Below are positions 49,164-58,296 of a stretch of 64,000 nt of DNA, one piece after another. The translations under genes were made by a program, and so were the position numbers. Origin of the DNA: Caldilineaceae bacterium (GTDB lineage: Bacteria; Chloroflexota; Anaerolineae; Caldilineales; Caldilineaceae). The notes under the pieces were generated by a model, which was not told the origin of the DNA, did not search any database, and was given only the letters and a program-made list of their open reading frames with translations. The stretch is taken from contig JACKBA010000012.1 of the NCBI GenBank assembly GCA_020634815.1, forward strand, positions 62,001 through 126,000, given 5' to 3'. Positions within the stretch are counted from its first letter, which is position 1, and each line of letters begins with the position of its first letter.

Positions 49164-50237
49164 GCCCGGCTCGCCAGGGGCGGAAGATGGCGGCGGCCGC
49201 CGTGCCAGGAGTTTGCCCGCGCCGGTCGTGTCCAGCGGCTCGGGCAGCAGCCCCTGGCGCCGGTAGCGCAGCATCACCAGCAGAATCAGCGCAAAGAGGA
49301 TGTAGCGCACGTAGTTGAACTCGAACTGGCTGCCGAGCATGTCGAGTTGGATGGCCGTGATCGCCGTGACGCGATCCAGCAGCGTGATGATGGCCGCACC
49401 CAGCAGCGCCCCGCGCATATTACCCAGCCCGCCCAGGACGATCATCACCCAGATGTCGAGCGTCAGGCCCACGACATAGTCGTTGGTGCTGGCAAAGCCC
49501 ACGTTGGTGACAAAGAAGACGCCGGCCATGGCCGCCATGGCCGAGCCGACGATCATGACGCTGGCGCGCGTGCGTGCCATGGGCTTGCCCAGACCGGTGG
49601 CGACGTCGCTGTTCTCGCGCATGGCCTTGAGCATGCGGCCGTAGGGCGAGCGGGCGAGGCGCTGGGCGAACCAGTAACAGAGCGCGGCGGCGACTAGTGT
49701 CAGACCGGTGAAGGCCGCGGTGCGCAGAAACGGCGTCGGCAGCCAGAGGAAAGGCTGCGAGATGCCCGACAGCCCGTTGTGCGCGCAGATGATCGGTTCC
49801 GTGCCGCGCACGACGATGCGCACCACCTCGCTCGATGCCAGAAGTACAAGCCCCAGGAACCACTCATCCTTGAGGCGCAGCGCGGGGTACGCGGCCAGAT
49901 AGCCGATCAGCCCGCCGATGGCCGCCGCGATGAGCAGCGTCACGAAGAAGTTGGTCAGCCCGACGACCGGCAGCGTGCGGATGATCTCCGTTCGCACCTG
50001 TAACGCCTGACCCAGATTTGCACCGCACGGAGTCAGCGCCTCCTGGCCGGCGAGGAGCGGCATGAGCCGGGTGTAGGTGACGCCGGCCGTGTACGCACCG
50101 ATGGAGACGAAGAGCGCCTTGCCGAAGTTTGGCACGCCGCCCAGCCCATACTCCAGATTGAGGCTGAGCGCGATCATGGCGGCGATGCCAAAGGTCGTGA
50201 GCAGCGAGAGCAGGGTGGCGACCGGGTCGATGCTCAC
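49146..50237 (-). CDS. livM: Branched-chain amino acid-type ABC transporter permease LivM
   Basis: 363 residues from GTG 50237. About nine or ten spans with LSLNLEYGLGGVPNFGKALF and the ABC-contact region GRMLKAMRENSDVATGLGKP, then VVGLTLDIWVMIVLGGLGNMRG, typical of LivM. Pairs with LivH to form the membrane channel for a high-affinity amino acid or amide uptake system. Its GTGA start overlaps the livH stop by 4 bases. No ATPase gene follows; the next gene is convergent. Confidence 0.9.
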   Translation of the reverse strand: MSIDPVATLLSLLTTFGIAAMIALSLNLEYGLGGVPNFGKALFVSIGAYTAGVTYTRLMPLLAGQEALTPCGANLGQALQVRTEIIRTLPVVGLTNFFVTLLIAAAIGGLIGYLAAYPALRLKDEWFLGLVLLASSEVVRIVVRGTEPIICAHNGLSGISQPFLWLPTPFLRTAAFTGLTLVAAALCYWFAQRLARSPYGRMLKAMRENSDVATGLGKPMARTRASVMIVGSAMAAMAGVFFVTNVGFASTNDYVVGLTLDIWVMIVLGGLGNMRGALLGAAIITLLDRVTAITAIQLDMLGSQFEFNYVRYILFALILLVMLRYRRQGLLPEPLDTTGAGKLLARRPPPSSAPGEPGKRAAA

Positions 50238-51154
50238 GCTTTGCCTCCTTCGGTCGCGCGGCCGAGACCGGCAAAGCCCTGCGGCCGGATCAGCAGCACC
50301 AGGATGATGATCAGGAACGGGATGGCGGGCTTGAAGGAGAAATCCAACCCGAACCACTGGTTGAGCAGCAGCATGATCGTGTTCTCGCCAAAGGCCACCA
50401 CGTACGCGCCGATGATGGTGCCGACGAAGCTGCGCATGCCGCCCAGCACTGCCGCGGCAAAGACCGGCAGCAGGATCAGCCAGCCGACAAGCGGATCGAC
50501 AAAGGTATAGAAGCCCCACAGCGCGCCGGCTACGCCGGCCATACCGCCCACCAGCAGCCATGTCAGGTCGACCACGCGATCGACAGGCAGGCCGATGACG
50601 CGCGCCATCGTTTCGTTGTCGGCCAGGGCGCGCATCTGCCGGCCGAGGCTGGTGAAGTTGAGCAGCACGCTCAGCAGGGCAACCAGCACGATGCTGCTCG
50701 GCACGACCCAGGCAAAGATGTTCGTGATGCGCAGCGGGCCGAGGTCGAGCAGGACGGCCAGCGGAATCTGAATGCGCTTGTCGAAGAGATCGAAGCTGTC
50801 GGCAAAGAGAAAGAGGGTGTAGCGAATGATGAGGCCCACGGCGAACGACGACAGGATCAGCACGTAGGTCGATGCGCGCTGGCGCTGGAGCGGGCGGTAG
50901 ACCGTGCGGTGCGCCAGCCAGGCGAGCAGCGCCGACGCCGGGAAGGCCAGACCGATGGCAATGAACGGATTGGGCGTCACGAAGAGCGATACGACCAGCG
51001 CCGCGTACGCGCCAAAGGTGATCAACTCGGCGTGGGCGAAATTGGGCAGCTTGACGACGGCCATGGTCAGCGTGAGCCCCACCGCCATGAGCGCGTAGAG
51101 ACTGCCCACCTGCACGGTGGTGACCAACGAATCGACGAGTTGGGCAAAGGTCAC
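50234..51154 (-). CDS. livH: Branched-chain amino acid-type ABC transporter permease LivH
   Basis: 306 residues from GTG 51154. Eight or so spans; ALMAVGLTLTMAVVKLPNFAHAEL and the ABC-contact segment LGRQMRALADNETMARVIGLP are LivH hallmarks. Transcribed divergently from the binding-protein gene livK. A minus-strand promoter with TATAAT lies about 120 bases upstream. Confidence 0.92.
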   Translation of the reverse strand: MTFAQLVDSLVTTVQVGSLYALMAVGLTLTMAVVKLPNFAHAELITFGAYAALVVSLFVTPNPFIAIGLAFPASALLAWLAHRTVYRPLQRQRASTYVLILSSFAVGLIIRYTLFLFADSFDLFDKRIQIPLAVLLDLGPLRITNIFAWVVPSSIVLVALLSVLLNFTSLGRQMRALADNETMARVIGLPVDRVVDLTWLLVGGMAGVAGALWGFYTFVDPLVGWLILLPVFAAAVLGGMRSFVGTIIGAYVVAFGENTIMLLLNQWFGLDFSFKPAIPFLIIILVLLIRPQGFAGLGRATEGGKA

Positions 51155-51275
51155 GGCTGGCCTGATTCCTGGCGTGCTGGCGGCCGGTCACGTTGCCCGG
51201 CGGGAGAACGGGTCGGCTCGGTCGCCTTGGGTATTTGTGCGCCTGACAGTAATCTTGTAGAGCGCACTGTGCTCG

Positions 51276-51304
51276 ATTATAGCCAGGGGGAGGGAGATAG
51301 ACAA
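51276..51304 (-). promoter_or_regulatory. Promoter of livH-livM
   Basis: On the minus strand TTGTCT (51304-51299), 17-base spacer, TATAAT (51281-51276). -10 perfect, -35 4 of 6. Confidence 0.7.
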
Positions 51305-51371
51305 GCCGGCCGGCGGGTATTGGGGCGCAGGCCGGTGCTCAGGTTTTCTGGGGGCGTACCTCGCAAGGCAC

Positions 51372-51400
51372 TTGCAGCCGGTGGGGGCTTGATGTATAGT
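51372..51400 (+). promoter_or_regulatory. Possible promoter of livK
   Basis: TTGCAG (51372-51377), 17-base spacer, TATAGT (51395-51400). -10 5 of 6, -35 only 3 of 6. Leader about 105 bases. Confidence 0.45.
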
Positions 51401-51509
51401 GCAGCGCGCTGGCGGCAGTTCGTGTCGAATTGCCCCGGCTGCCGATTTCCCCCACCGGTGCAAACGCGCAAACCCATCATTCATTTGCATTCAATGAAGG
51501 AGTGCTCAC

Positions 51510-52742
51510 ATGCGAAGGACTTCCTGGACGCTGCTTGTCATTTTGTTGCTGAGCCTGGTGCTGTCGGCGTGTACGACGGTGCAGGCGCCTGCCGGCGGCG
51601 CCGCCGCGGGGCCGCAGACCTATACGCTCGGCATCGCCCTGCCCTATACCGGCTCGCTCGGCTCGTTCGGCACGGATTTCCGTAAGGGCGTCGAACTGGC
51701 GGTTGAGGAGATGAACGGCCAGCTCGAGGCCGCCGGCTCCAACGTGCGCTTCCAGACGGCCAGCGCCGACACCGAAGGCACGCCCGACGGCGCGCTCAAA
51801 GCCGTGCAGACGGTCGTGCAGACCAGCGGCGCCAAGGTCGTGGTCGGCCCATTGACGACGAGCGAAGTGCTCGGCGCCAAGCAGTTCGCCGACGAGAACG
51901 ACGTCGTCATCGTCGCGCCGGCGTCCAGCGGCATCCCGGGCGCGATTGCCGGCGACAACATTTTCCGTGTCATGTATCCGCCGGACACCTACGCTGCCCG
52001 CGCCTTCGCCGAGATTGCCAGCCGCCGCGGCTACCAAAACATCGTGGCGCTGGTGGTGGACGATCCTTTCGGCAACGGCCTGATCGACCTTTTCACGCAA
52101 CTCTTCCAGGAGAAGGGTGGCGGCGAGGTCTCGGTGGTCAAGTACGCACCGGAGCCGGCCGATCTCTCCGGCGAGGCGAGCAAGCTGAGCGCCGAGGTCG
52201 AGCGCCTGAGCGCGGCCGGCTCCACTGCGGTTTTTGCGGTCGCCTTCCTGGGTGATGCGCAGAAGCTCTTGCAGCAGGCTGTCACCGACCCGAACCTGGG
52301 CAGCGTCGACTGGCTGGGCATCGAGAATCTCGTCAACCCGGACATCCTGGCGGACGCCGCGCACGCCGAGTTCCTGGCGAATGTCGGACTGACCTCGGTC
52401 TCCTTCGGCGATGCGCAGAATCCCAACACGCAGCCCTTTGTCGATGCGTTCACGGCCAAGAACGGCGCCGAGCCCGGTCCCTTCACCAACTACGCGTATG
52501 ACGCGGCCAACATCGCCATGCTCTCCATGCTGTCAGCCGGCAACGACGGCAAGGCCGTGAAATCCATGCTGCCCTTTATCTCCAATCACTACATCGGCAC
52601 GGCGTTCCAGGCTTACCTGGACGAGAACGGCGACCAGGCGATCGCGTACTACACGATCTTCACCGTCAACCCCGAAGGCACCGAGTTCGTCCCGATCGGT
52701 GATTACGACGGCCAGACTGATGCGGTGACGCTGAGCGAGTAG
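51510..52742 (+). CDS. livK: Branched-chain amino acid-type ABC transporter substrate-binding lipoprotein
   Basis: 410 residues. The signal peptide ends in the lipobox LSAC (Cys near residue 21), so the protein is membrane-anchored. The periplasmic-binding type I fold is typical: TLGIALPYTGSLGSFGTDFRKG, VVGPLTTSEVLGAKQF and APASSGIPGAIAGDNIFRV. It captures amino acids or amides for LivHM. AAGGAG precedes the ATG. It is transcribed away from livHM. The ATP-binding subunits LivG and LivF are not in the window. Confidence 0.9.
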   Translation: MRRTSWTLLVILLLSLVLSACTTVQAPAGGAAAGPQTYTLGIALPYTGSLGSFGTDFRKGVELAVEEMNGQLEAAGSNVRFQTASADTEGTPDGALKAVQTVVQTSGAKVVVGPLTTSEVLGAKQFADENDVVIVAPASSGIPGAIAGDNIFRVMYPPDTYAARAFAEIASRRGYQNIVALVVDDPFGNGLIDLFTQLFQEKGGGEVSVVKYAPEPADLSGEASKLSAEVERLSAAGSTAVFAVAFLGDAQKLLQQAVTDPNLGSVDWLGIENLVNPDILADAAHAEFLANVGLTSVSFGDAQNPNTQPFVDAFTAKNGAEPGPFTNYAYDAANIAMLSMLSAGNDGKAVKSMLPFISNHYIGTAFQAYLDENGDQAIAYYTIFTVNPEGTEFVPIGDYDGQTDAVTLSE

Positions 52743-52762
52743 TGTGTGGGGATGGCAGGATG

Positions 52763-52957
52763 AGGGGATGACAGGATGAGGGGGTGACAGGGTGACAAGG
52801 TGACAAGGTGACAAGGTGACAAGGTGAGGGGATGAAGAACTGTCATTGTCGATGATCAATGGTTAACGGTCAATGGTTAATGGTCAACGGTCAACGGTCA
52901 ATGACAATTCATCGGGTCATCCTCTCATCTTGTCACCTCCTCATCCTGTCATCCCCT
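52763..52957. repeat. Composite word-repeat inverted structure after livK
   Basis: A perfect 19-bp inverted repeat (52763-52781 with 52939-52957) encloses four perfect tandem copies of TGACAAGG (52793-52824) and six 7-base GGTYAAY words (52861-52902). The right side to 53010 repeats complementary CTCATCTTGTCA-type words. Together the gap from livK to the next gene folds into a large imperfect hairpin. No gene is present in these 291 bases. Confidence 0.85.
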
Positions 52958-53033
52958 AATCTCTTCACCCCCTCACCCCCTCATCTTGTCATCTTTCCAT
53001 GTCCACTCATGGTCTCACAAAAGGATCGACACA

Positions 53034-53387
53034 ATGGCGGACGACGAATTCGAGCTATACGATCTGACGGTTGTCGTGGAGGCAATCGAAGGGACCTGCA
53101 CGTGCAGCATGGCGGTCGGGGATTGCTTCTACTTGCGGGGTGGCAAATTGTCGCTGCCGGAGGGGAAGGATTTCTGCGTCTATGCACTGCAGGCAACTCT
53201 GCCGCTGCTGCCGGCCAAACAGCGCCGCAACCATCCCGCCGACTGGATGGAGACGGACAGTCGGGTTACGTGTCCTGACCCGGCCTGCCGGCTGATCATG
53301 CGCATCGACCGCAGTGGCGAGCGCACGCTGCGCCACGACGATGTGAGCCCGATTGCGTGGGAGTCGATTGGAGAGACATTGCCGTAG
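53034..53387 (+). CDS. TIGR04076-like small cysteine-containing protein
   Basis: 117 residues from ATG 53034 (AAAGGA upstream). The pattern YDLTVVVEAIEGTCTC, VGDCFYLRGGKLSLPEG, CVYALQATLPLLPA and VTCPDPACRLIMRI matches the small TIGR04076 family in layout, with conserved cysteines that may bind metal. The function of the family is not known. It lies alone after the large repeat structure and converges with the giant regulator gene. Confidence 0.65.
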   Translation: MADDEFELYDLTVVVEAIEGTCTCSMAVGDCFYLRGGKLSLPEGKDFCVYALQATLPLLPAKQRRNHPADWMETDSRVTCPDPACRLIMRIDRSGERTLRHDDVSPIAWESIGETLP

Positions 53388-53420
53388 GCCAGCACAGATC
53401 CGGTACTCCAGACTATGCGG

Positions 53421-56400
53421 CTACGGGGAGACTTGGCCTTTGCAAATGGGGTTGTACGGTGCATCGCCGAAAAAGGCCGCCCACTCTTCCTGGGTCAATG
53501 GACGTACAGCAATGTCACAGCTTGTCTTCTCCCAAGTTGGCGCATCCAGATGCCAGCGCTCGCTGCGACTGTCGAAACTACCCAGATAGACATAGCTCCC
53601 ATCGGGGCTGACCGCGAATGATTCGGTTTCCAGCCCAGTATGCAGCGGAGGCATAAGGGGCGTGCGCGACGCAATATCCCAGATTAGTACGCTGCCATCA
53701 CCGCCAAGTGTAACGAGACTCTTCTCCCCGTGAGGTGGGTAGAAAGCAAGGCCCCAGATCTGCGTTTCCTGCCCGATGAGCGGATCACCGATTTCGGCGC
53801 GAGTGGTCGTGTCCCAAAACTTGACAGTGTTGTCGCTGCTGCCCGAAATCAGCATCTTGCCATCGGACGTATACAACAGCGACGTCACCCACGCTTCATG
53901 GGCGACTGTCTTTTCACCTGGTGGTTCGATCTCGACGATACACTGTGATGGCAGCTTTGAGACATCCCAGAGTTGAATATAGCCACCCGTGCCACCGGAA
54001 GCCAAGGTCCTGCTGTCTGGCGCAAAGGCCAAACTCAAGGCCCAGCCATTGTGCGCCTGTAGTTTGCTACAGATCTTGTCACCTGTGTTGGCATCAAAAA
54101 CGGTGATGTTTCCGGCAAAGTCGCCAACGGCAACATAGCGACCATCCGGGCTGAAGGCCAAGCCGATCAGCGCAATGTCGCCGCCCGGCAGAATTATCGG
54201 TTCGTGCTGCATCGTGCCTTCTGGTACGTTCCAAAGCACAAACATGTTACCACCGTCAACGGCCGCCAGTTTCTTGCCATCAAGGCTGAATGCGACTTGA
54301 ATGATCGAATTCTCGTGAGGCCAGGGTAAGTCCTTCAGCAGATCACCCGTTTGTGCATCCCAAAGCAAGATTCGCCTGTCAAACCCCCCTGTTGCCAACA
54401 TGGCACCGTCTGGGCTGAGCGCAACGGAGCGCACGCGATCAATGTGGCCATCAAACGGTAGCCGGTTTGCCAGATCCCATCGAATCAGCCCGCCGCCAGT
54501 TGATCCCGAATAGAGCAGGTTGCCTTCAGGGCTGAAGCGCAGGGTGCGCACCCAATTGTCATGGCCAACCAATGGCTCACCGATCTGTTTGTCAGTGACC
54601 AAATCGTAGAGGAAGATTTGCCTGTCTACGCCACCGGTGGCGAGTATTCGGCCGTCCGGGCTGAAGGTGACGGCCAGAACGCGGCCGCTGTGATCGGCGT
54701 AAGGCGGATGCAGCAAAGTGCCATCCGTCGCATCCCACAAGCGCACTGTTCCGTCAAAGCTGGCTGTCGCGATGCGCGAAAGGTCTGGACTGAACGCGAC
54801 CTGGCTGATGGCGGCTGCGTGCCCGCCCAAGCGGATGCCGGTATTCGTGCCCGTCGCCACATCCCAGAGGTTGACCCCTCGATCTGTGCCGAGATCACTC
54901 TTGATGTCTTCATGTACAGCCAGAATCGAGCCGTCGGGGCTGAGAGAAACCCCTTCCGTGTCGTCTGGGATCTCGAATCGGCGCTTCTCAGTCTCAGAGC
55001 CAATGTCCCATATGACAATTGTGCCTGAATAGCTATCGGTTTGTGTCAATGTGCGGTCGCCGAGGATTTTGAACATGAGTGTCTCGGCGTCTGCTGTGAA
55101 ATTCATGATCTCAATCTTGCGGCCACTTTCCGCCTCGAATTGCCCGATCTGGTTGCCAGTCGTGCGATCCCAGATCTGCGCCAGATTTACCTTTGTGGTG
55201 GCCAACAACGAACCGTCATCGCTCAGGATGGCTCCGGTCCACTCACCGGGCGGTAGCACGGAACGAACGAACATATTTGTGTCGTCATCCCATATAGAGG
55301 CCTCATAAGATGAACCGCTCACATCCACGGCCAGGATCTCCTGTCCATCGGGCGACACGGCGATCTGCTGCAAATCGCCCGACCCACCCTGGAAAAAGCG
55401 ACTGAGTAGCCCGTTGATTGGAAAGTTGGTCAGAAAACTTGTGCGGTCCTCCGGCACTTCGAGACGGGTTAGCGCTTCCGTGCTCAAAAGCAGGGCTAGA
55501 TCGGTATCATCATCGGCAAGGTTGATCGATTGGGCAGCGAGCTGGCGAGCCAATGCATCTTTCGCCGATTGTTGCGCAATGCTGCCGAACACGGCGGCCG
55601 CCACGGCCGCAACGATGGCCAACACCAGCGCCGCGGCCACGCCGATTGTCAGAAGGCGCAGGCGGCGCCGCGCGCCGCGCTCCAGCTCGGCACGGTTGTG
55701 CTCGGCTTCGGCACGCTGGTGCTCCATGGTTGCCAGAGTCTGCGCGCGCTCCAGTTCCAACTGCCGCGCCTCTTCGTCGGCGGCGCGTTGTGCCGCACGG
55801 TGCGCCAGGCTGGCATCGATGAAGGCCTGCTCTACTTCGCTCAGTTCTTCGCGGCGCTGGCCGGCCCACTGTTCGGCCTCGCCAAGCAGGAGGCCGCGCA
55901 GCAGCGCATCCGGTTCGCGGCCACTGGCCGTCCACTGTTGAACATTGGTGCGCAGGCGCTGCTGCCAACGGCGAAACTCGCGATCCTCGTCCATCCACTC
56001 GCCCAGCCGGTCCCAGTTGCGGATCAGTGCCTCATGGATTAGCTCGACGCTTTCTTCGTTGAGGTTGCGCCCCGTAACGACCAGACGCAGGTCGGCCAGG
56101 CGGCGCGCCAGGCGCCACGTATCCTCGCCAAGCTCCGTGCGCACGGTCGGGCGCCGTGTGTCGCCGGTTTCATCGCCGGGCTGTACGAGCTGGACGAAGA
56201 GCCGGCGCGCCAGGATCTCCTCGTCGGGCGTCAACTGGCCGTAGATTGTGTCTGCATAATTGGCGAGCGCACCGCCGACGCCGCCGATCGCATCGTAGGC
56301 GTCGTGCGTCAGCTTGTCCCCTTCGCGGTGCAGCCACAATTCCGAGAGAGCAAACTGGAGTAGGGGAAGGTTGCCAGGTTCTTCGCCCACATCGTCCAGC

Positions 56401-57935
56401 AGGCGCTCGACCAAACCGGCCTCGAACGTGACCCCACGATTGCGCGCCGGCTCCTGGATTGCGCGGCGAAGCTCGTTGCGATCCATGGCGCCGAGGATCA
56501 GCCCGCCGGTTTGAAGCAGATCGGCGAGTGGGCGGTACGCCAGCGCCTGGCTCACAAAGTCTGCCCGCAGCGTGCCGATAATCGAAAGTGATGGCCGCCC
56601 GGCTTCATCTGGCCGAATGGTGTTGATGATCAGATCGATGAACGCGCGGCGAACTTCGATGGACGGGCACAGCGTATACAGTTCTTCAAACTGGTCGATG
56701 CACAATAGGGCTCGTGTGCCGGCTGGAATCGTAATATGGTCGGTGACTCGCGTACCGTCAGCCCGCAGGTGCGCCGCCAATACCGTTGCATCTGCGCGCG
56801 TGAAGCTGCTGCCGGCAATTGCCTGCGCCAGCGACACGAATGGCTCGGACCCTGGCCGGCACTCGATCACGGCCCACGTCGAGTCAATCCGGGGCCGGGC
56901 AGGCTCATCCGGGGCAGCCATACCACCTGCCATCAGGTTGGGCAACAAGCCGGCACGCAGCAGCGAAGATTTGCCGCTGCCCGACGGGCCGATGATGACA
57001 ACGACCGATCGAGTCAGAAGAATGCGCTGGAGATTGTCGATCACCGACTCACGGCCAAAATAGTCGGCGGCATCGGTGACGCCAAATGCGCGGAGCCCCT
57101 TGTAGGGACTTTCCAGATCCGGGTCCGGTTCCGTGGGAAGCGTGTTGTTGTGAATTTGTTGAGCGAGCTCGAGCGTTTCCACGGAGGGTTCGACGCCCAG
57201 TTCGGCTTCGAGGATGCGCTTGCAACTCTCGAACTGTTGCAGGGCGGCGCCCCGCAGGCCGTGCCGCGCCAGCAGGCGCATCACCCGCCGGTGCGTTTCT
57301 TCATCCCACGGTTCGAGTTCCAGGCGTCGCGCAAAGTAGCGGCGGGCTTTCTCGATCTCACCGCGCCGTTCGTAGAAGCTGGCCAGTGCATCGAACGCAA
57401 TGAGTGCCTGCGTGTGCAACGACTCCTGCTGTGCGACGCGCCATGCCTCGAACTCCTCGGCATCGGGCACCGTCAGGCCCGAGAGAAAATCGCCCGTATA
57501 GAGGTCGGCGGCCGCTTCCAGGCGCTCGATACACTGTGGGCAAGCATCCAGACGGCGGTGCAAGTGCTTTTCCGTTGATCGGGTCAGTTCGGTGAAGAGG
57601 ACAGCGTCGATCCAATGTTCACTGTCGGTATTGAAGGACGCATCCTGGCGCGTGACGGTGAGGAAAAGCCCATCCGCATCGTCGGTATCCTGGTTGCTTT
57701 CTAAGGGTCGCAATTGCTGCCGCAGTACGTACAGGGCCTGGCGCAGGTTCTGATGCGCTGCCTTCTGGCCGGAATCGGGCCAGAACATCGCGGCCAACTG
57801 TTCCCGACGATGGGGACGGGTATTCTCCACGGCGAGATAGGCGAGCAAGGCTTTTGCCTTGGCCGTCTCGATGGCCGGCTCACGATTATCCCCAAACGTG
57901 ATGTGGTACGTACCAAGAAAGTGCAGATAGAGCAT
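53421..57935 (-). CDS. Giant BTAD-nSTAND-WD40 signalling regulator
   Basis: 1504 residues. Residues 1-100 are an OmpR-type winged helix, 100-270 the bacterial activator domain (BTAD), as in SARP regulators, with CPQCIERLEAAADLYTGDFL. A linker with SPYKGLRAFGVTDAADYFGRE leads to an nSTAND NTPase with P-loop GPSGSGKSS near residue 318. A single membrane span sits at about 760-785. The last 650 residues hold about 13 WD40-like repeats (FSPDGRILATGG, TVRLWDAT and similar), enough for two propellers. It would sense signals on the propeller side and act on DNA, although the span implies a membrane-tethered regulator. No Shine-Dalgarno was seen. Confidence 0.9.
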   Translation of the reverse strand: MLYLHFLGTYHITFGDNREPAIETAKAKALLAYLAVENTRPHRREQLAAMFWPDSGQKAAHQNLRQALYVLRQQLRPLESNQDTDDADGLFLTVTRQDASFNTDSEHWIDAVLFTELTRSTEKHLHRRLDACPQCIERLEAAADLYTGDFLSGLTVPDAEEFEAWRVAQQESLHTQALIAFDALASFYERRGEIEKARRYFARRLELEPWDEETHRRVMRLLARHGLRGAALQQFESCKRILEAELGVEPSVETLELAQQIHNNTLPTEPDPDLESPYKGLRAFGVTDAADYFGRESVIDNLQRILLTRSVVVIIGPSGSGKSSLLRAGLLPNLMAGGMAAPDEPARPRIDSTWAVIECRPGSEPFVSLAQAIAGSSFTRADATVLAAHLRADGTRVTDHITIPAGTRALLCIDQFEELYTLCPSIEVRRAFIDLIINTIRPDEAGRPSLSIIGTLRADFVSQALAYRPLADLLQTGGLILGAMDRNELRRAIQEPARNRGVTFEAGLVERLLDDVGEEPGNLPLLQFALSELWLHREGDKLTHDAYDAIGGVGGALANYADTIYGQLTPDEEILARRLFVQLVQPGDETGDTRRPTVRTELGEDTWRLARRLADLRLVVTGRNLNEESVELIHEALIRNWDRLGEWMDEDREFRRWQQRLRTNVQQWTASGREPDALLRGLLLGEAEQWAGQRREELSEVEQAFIDASLAHRAAQRAADEEARQLELERAQTLATMEHQRAEAEHNRAELERGARRRLRLLTIGVAAALVLAIVAAVAAAVFGSIAQQSAKDALARQLAAQSINLADDDTDLALLLSTEALTRLEVPEDRTSFLTNFPINGLLSRFFQGGSGDLQQIAVSPDGQEILAVDVSGSSYEASIWDDDTNMFVRSVLPPGEWTGAILSDDGSLLATTKVNLAQIWDRTTGNQIGQFEAESGRKIEIMNFTADAETLMFKILGDRTLTQTDSYSGTIVIWDIGSETEKRRFEIPDDTEGVSLSPDGSILAVHEDIKSDLGTDRGVNLWDVATGTNTGIRLGGHAAAISQVAFSPDLSRIATASFDGTVRLWDATDGTLLHPPYADHSGRVLAVTFSPDGRILATGGVDRQIFLYDLVTDKQIGEPLVGHDNWVRTLRFSPEGNLLYSGSTGGGLIRWDLANRLPFDGHIDRVRSVALSPDGAMLATGGFDRRILLWDAQTGDLLKDLPWPHENSIIQVAFSLDGKKLAAVDGGNMFVLWNVPEGTMQHEPIILPGGDIALIGLAFSPDGRYVAVGDFAGNITVFDANTGDKICSKLQAHNGWALSLAFAPDSRTLASGGTGGYIQLWDVSKLPSQCIVEIEPPGEKTVAHEAWVTSLLYTSDGKMLISGSSDNTVKFWDTTTRAEIGDPLIGQETQIWGLAFYPPHGEKSLVTLGGDGSVLIWDIASRTPLMPPLHTGLETESFAVSPDGSYVYLGSFDSRSERWHLDAPTWEKTSCDIAVRPLTQEEWAAFFGDAPYNPICKGQVSP

Positions 57936-58085
57936 GTACGAATTTCAACGTCGATCGTTGGGCGCGTGTTGGGTAACGCGTTGCGAAGATGTGGTTCGTA
58001 AAATTGGGGCTATCCACATTGTAAACCACCCAACGGAATTCGCAAAGGTTGTTTTTGTGACGCCGGATCCGAGCGCATTGCACCG

Positions 58086-58111
58086 TTTGACGAATCTTTG
58101 ACGATCGTCAA
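58086..58111. promoter_or_regulatory. TTGACGATCGTCAA palindrome with extra half-site
   Basis: Perfect 14-base palindrome at 58098-58111, preceded by another TTTGACGA half-site at 58086-58093, 11-12 bases away. About 150 bases upstream of the regulator start. Looks like a dimer-binding operator. Confidence 0.5.
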
Positions 58112-58250
58112 ATACACTGGGAAACAGATCGCACTCAGGCAAGGCTAGCCCCCGGGAGTTGAACAACAGCTAGTTCGATCCCACCCCCGAAGCCCTGATT
58201 GTCGATCGGCGTATCCCCCGACGCCGATCACACAACTGCACTCCTCCTGC

Positions 58251-58289
58251 ACAAGGACAGGCAACCACCAGCCTGTCCTTGTTATTTTT
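58251..58289 (+). terminator. Plus-strand intrinsic terminator without an upstream gene
   Basis: Perfect 12-bp stem ACAAGGACAGGC (58251-58262) / GCCTGTCCTTGT (58271-58282), 8-base loop, then TTATTTTT. On the minus strand no T-run follows, so it is oriented for rightward transcription. Confidence 0.7.
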
Positions 58290-58296
58290 CCTTGCG

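Larger units (their letters stand above)
51155..51509. other. livH-livK divergent promoter region
   Basis: 355 bases without a gene. It holds a good minus-strand promoter for livHM and a weaker plus-strand promoter for livK, 70 bases apart. No clear shared operator was recognised between them. Confidence 0.6.
57936..58296. other. Structured intergenic region upstream of the giant regulator
   Basis: 361 bases without a gene. It carries the palindrome TTGACGATCGTCAA, an IR hairpin at 58204-58229 and a plus-strand intrinsic terminator at 58251-58289 with no upstream plus-strand gene. A small plus-strand RNA ending at the terminator is possible. Confidence 0.5.

Noticed and set aside
49146..51191. 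A 681-residue single permease spanning livM and livH
   Set aside because: The first 318 residues are the wrong-frame reading of livH. LivM starts at GTG 50237 and LivH at GTG 51154, with a 4-base overlap.
52793..52824. Tandem TGACAAGG units as a CRISPR array
   Set aside because: Units are 8 bases with no spacers and no cas genes are nearby; they belong to the word-repeat structure.
58150..58190. tRNA-like T arm (AGTTCGATCCC)
   Set aside because: No acceptor stem, D arm or anticodon stem can be built around it.
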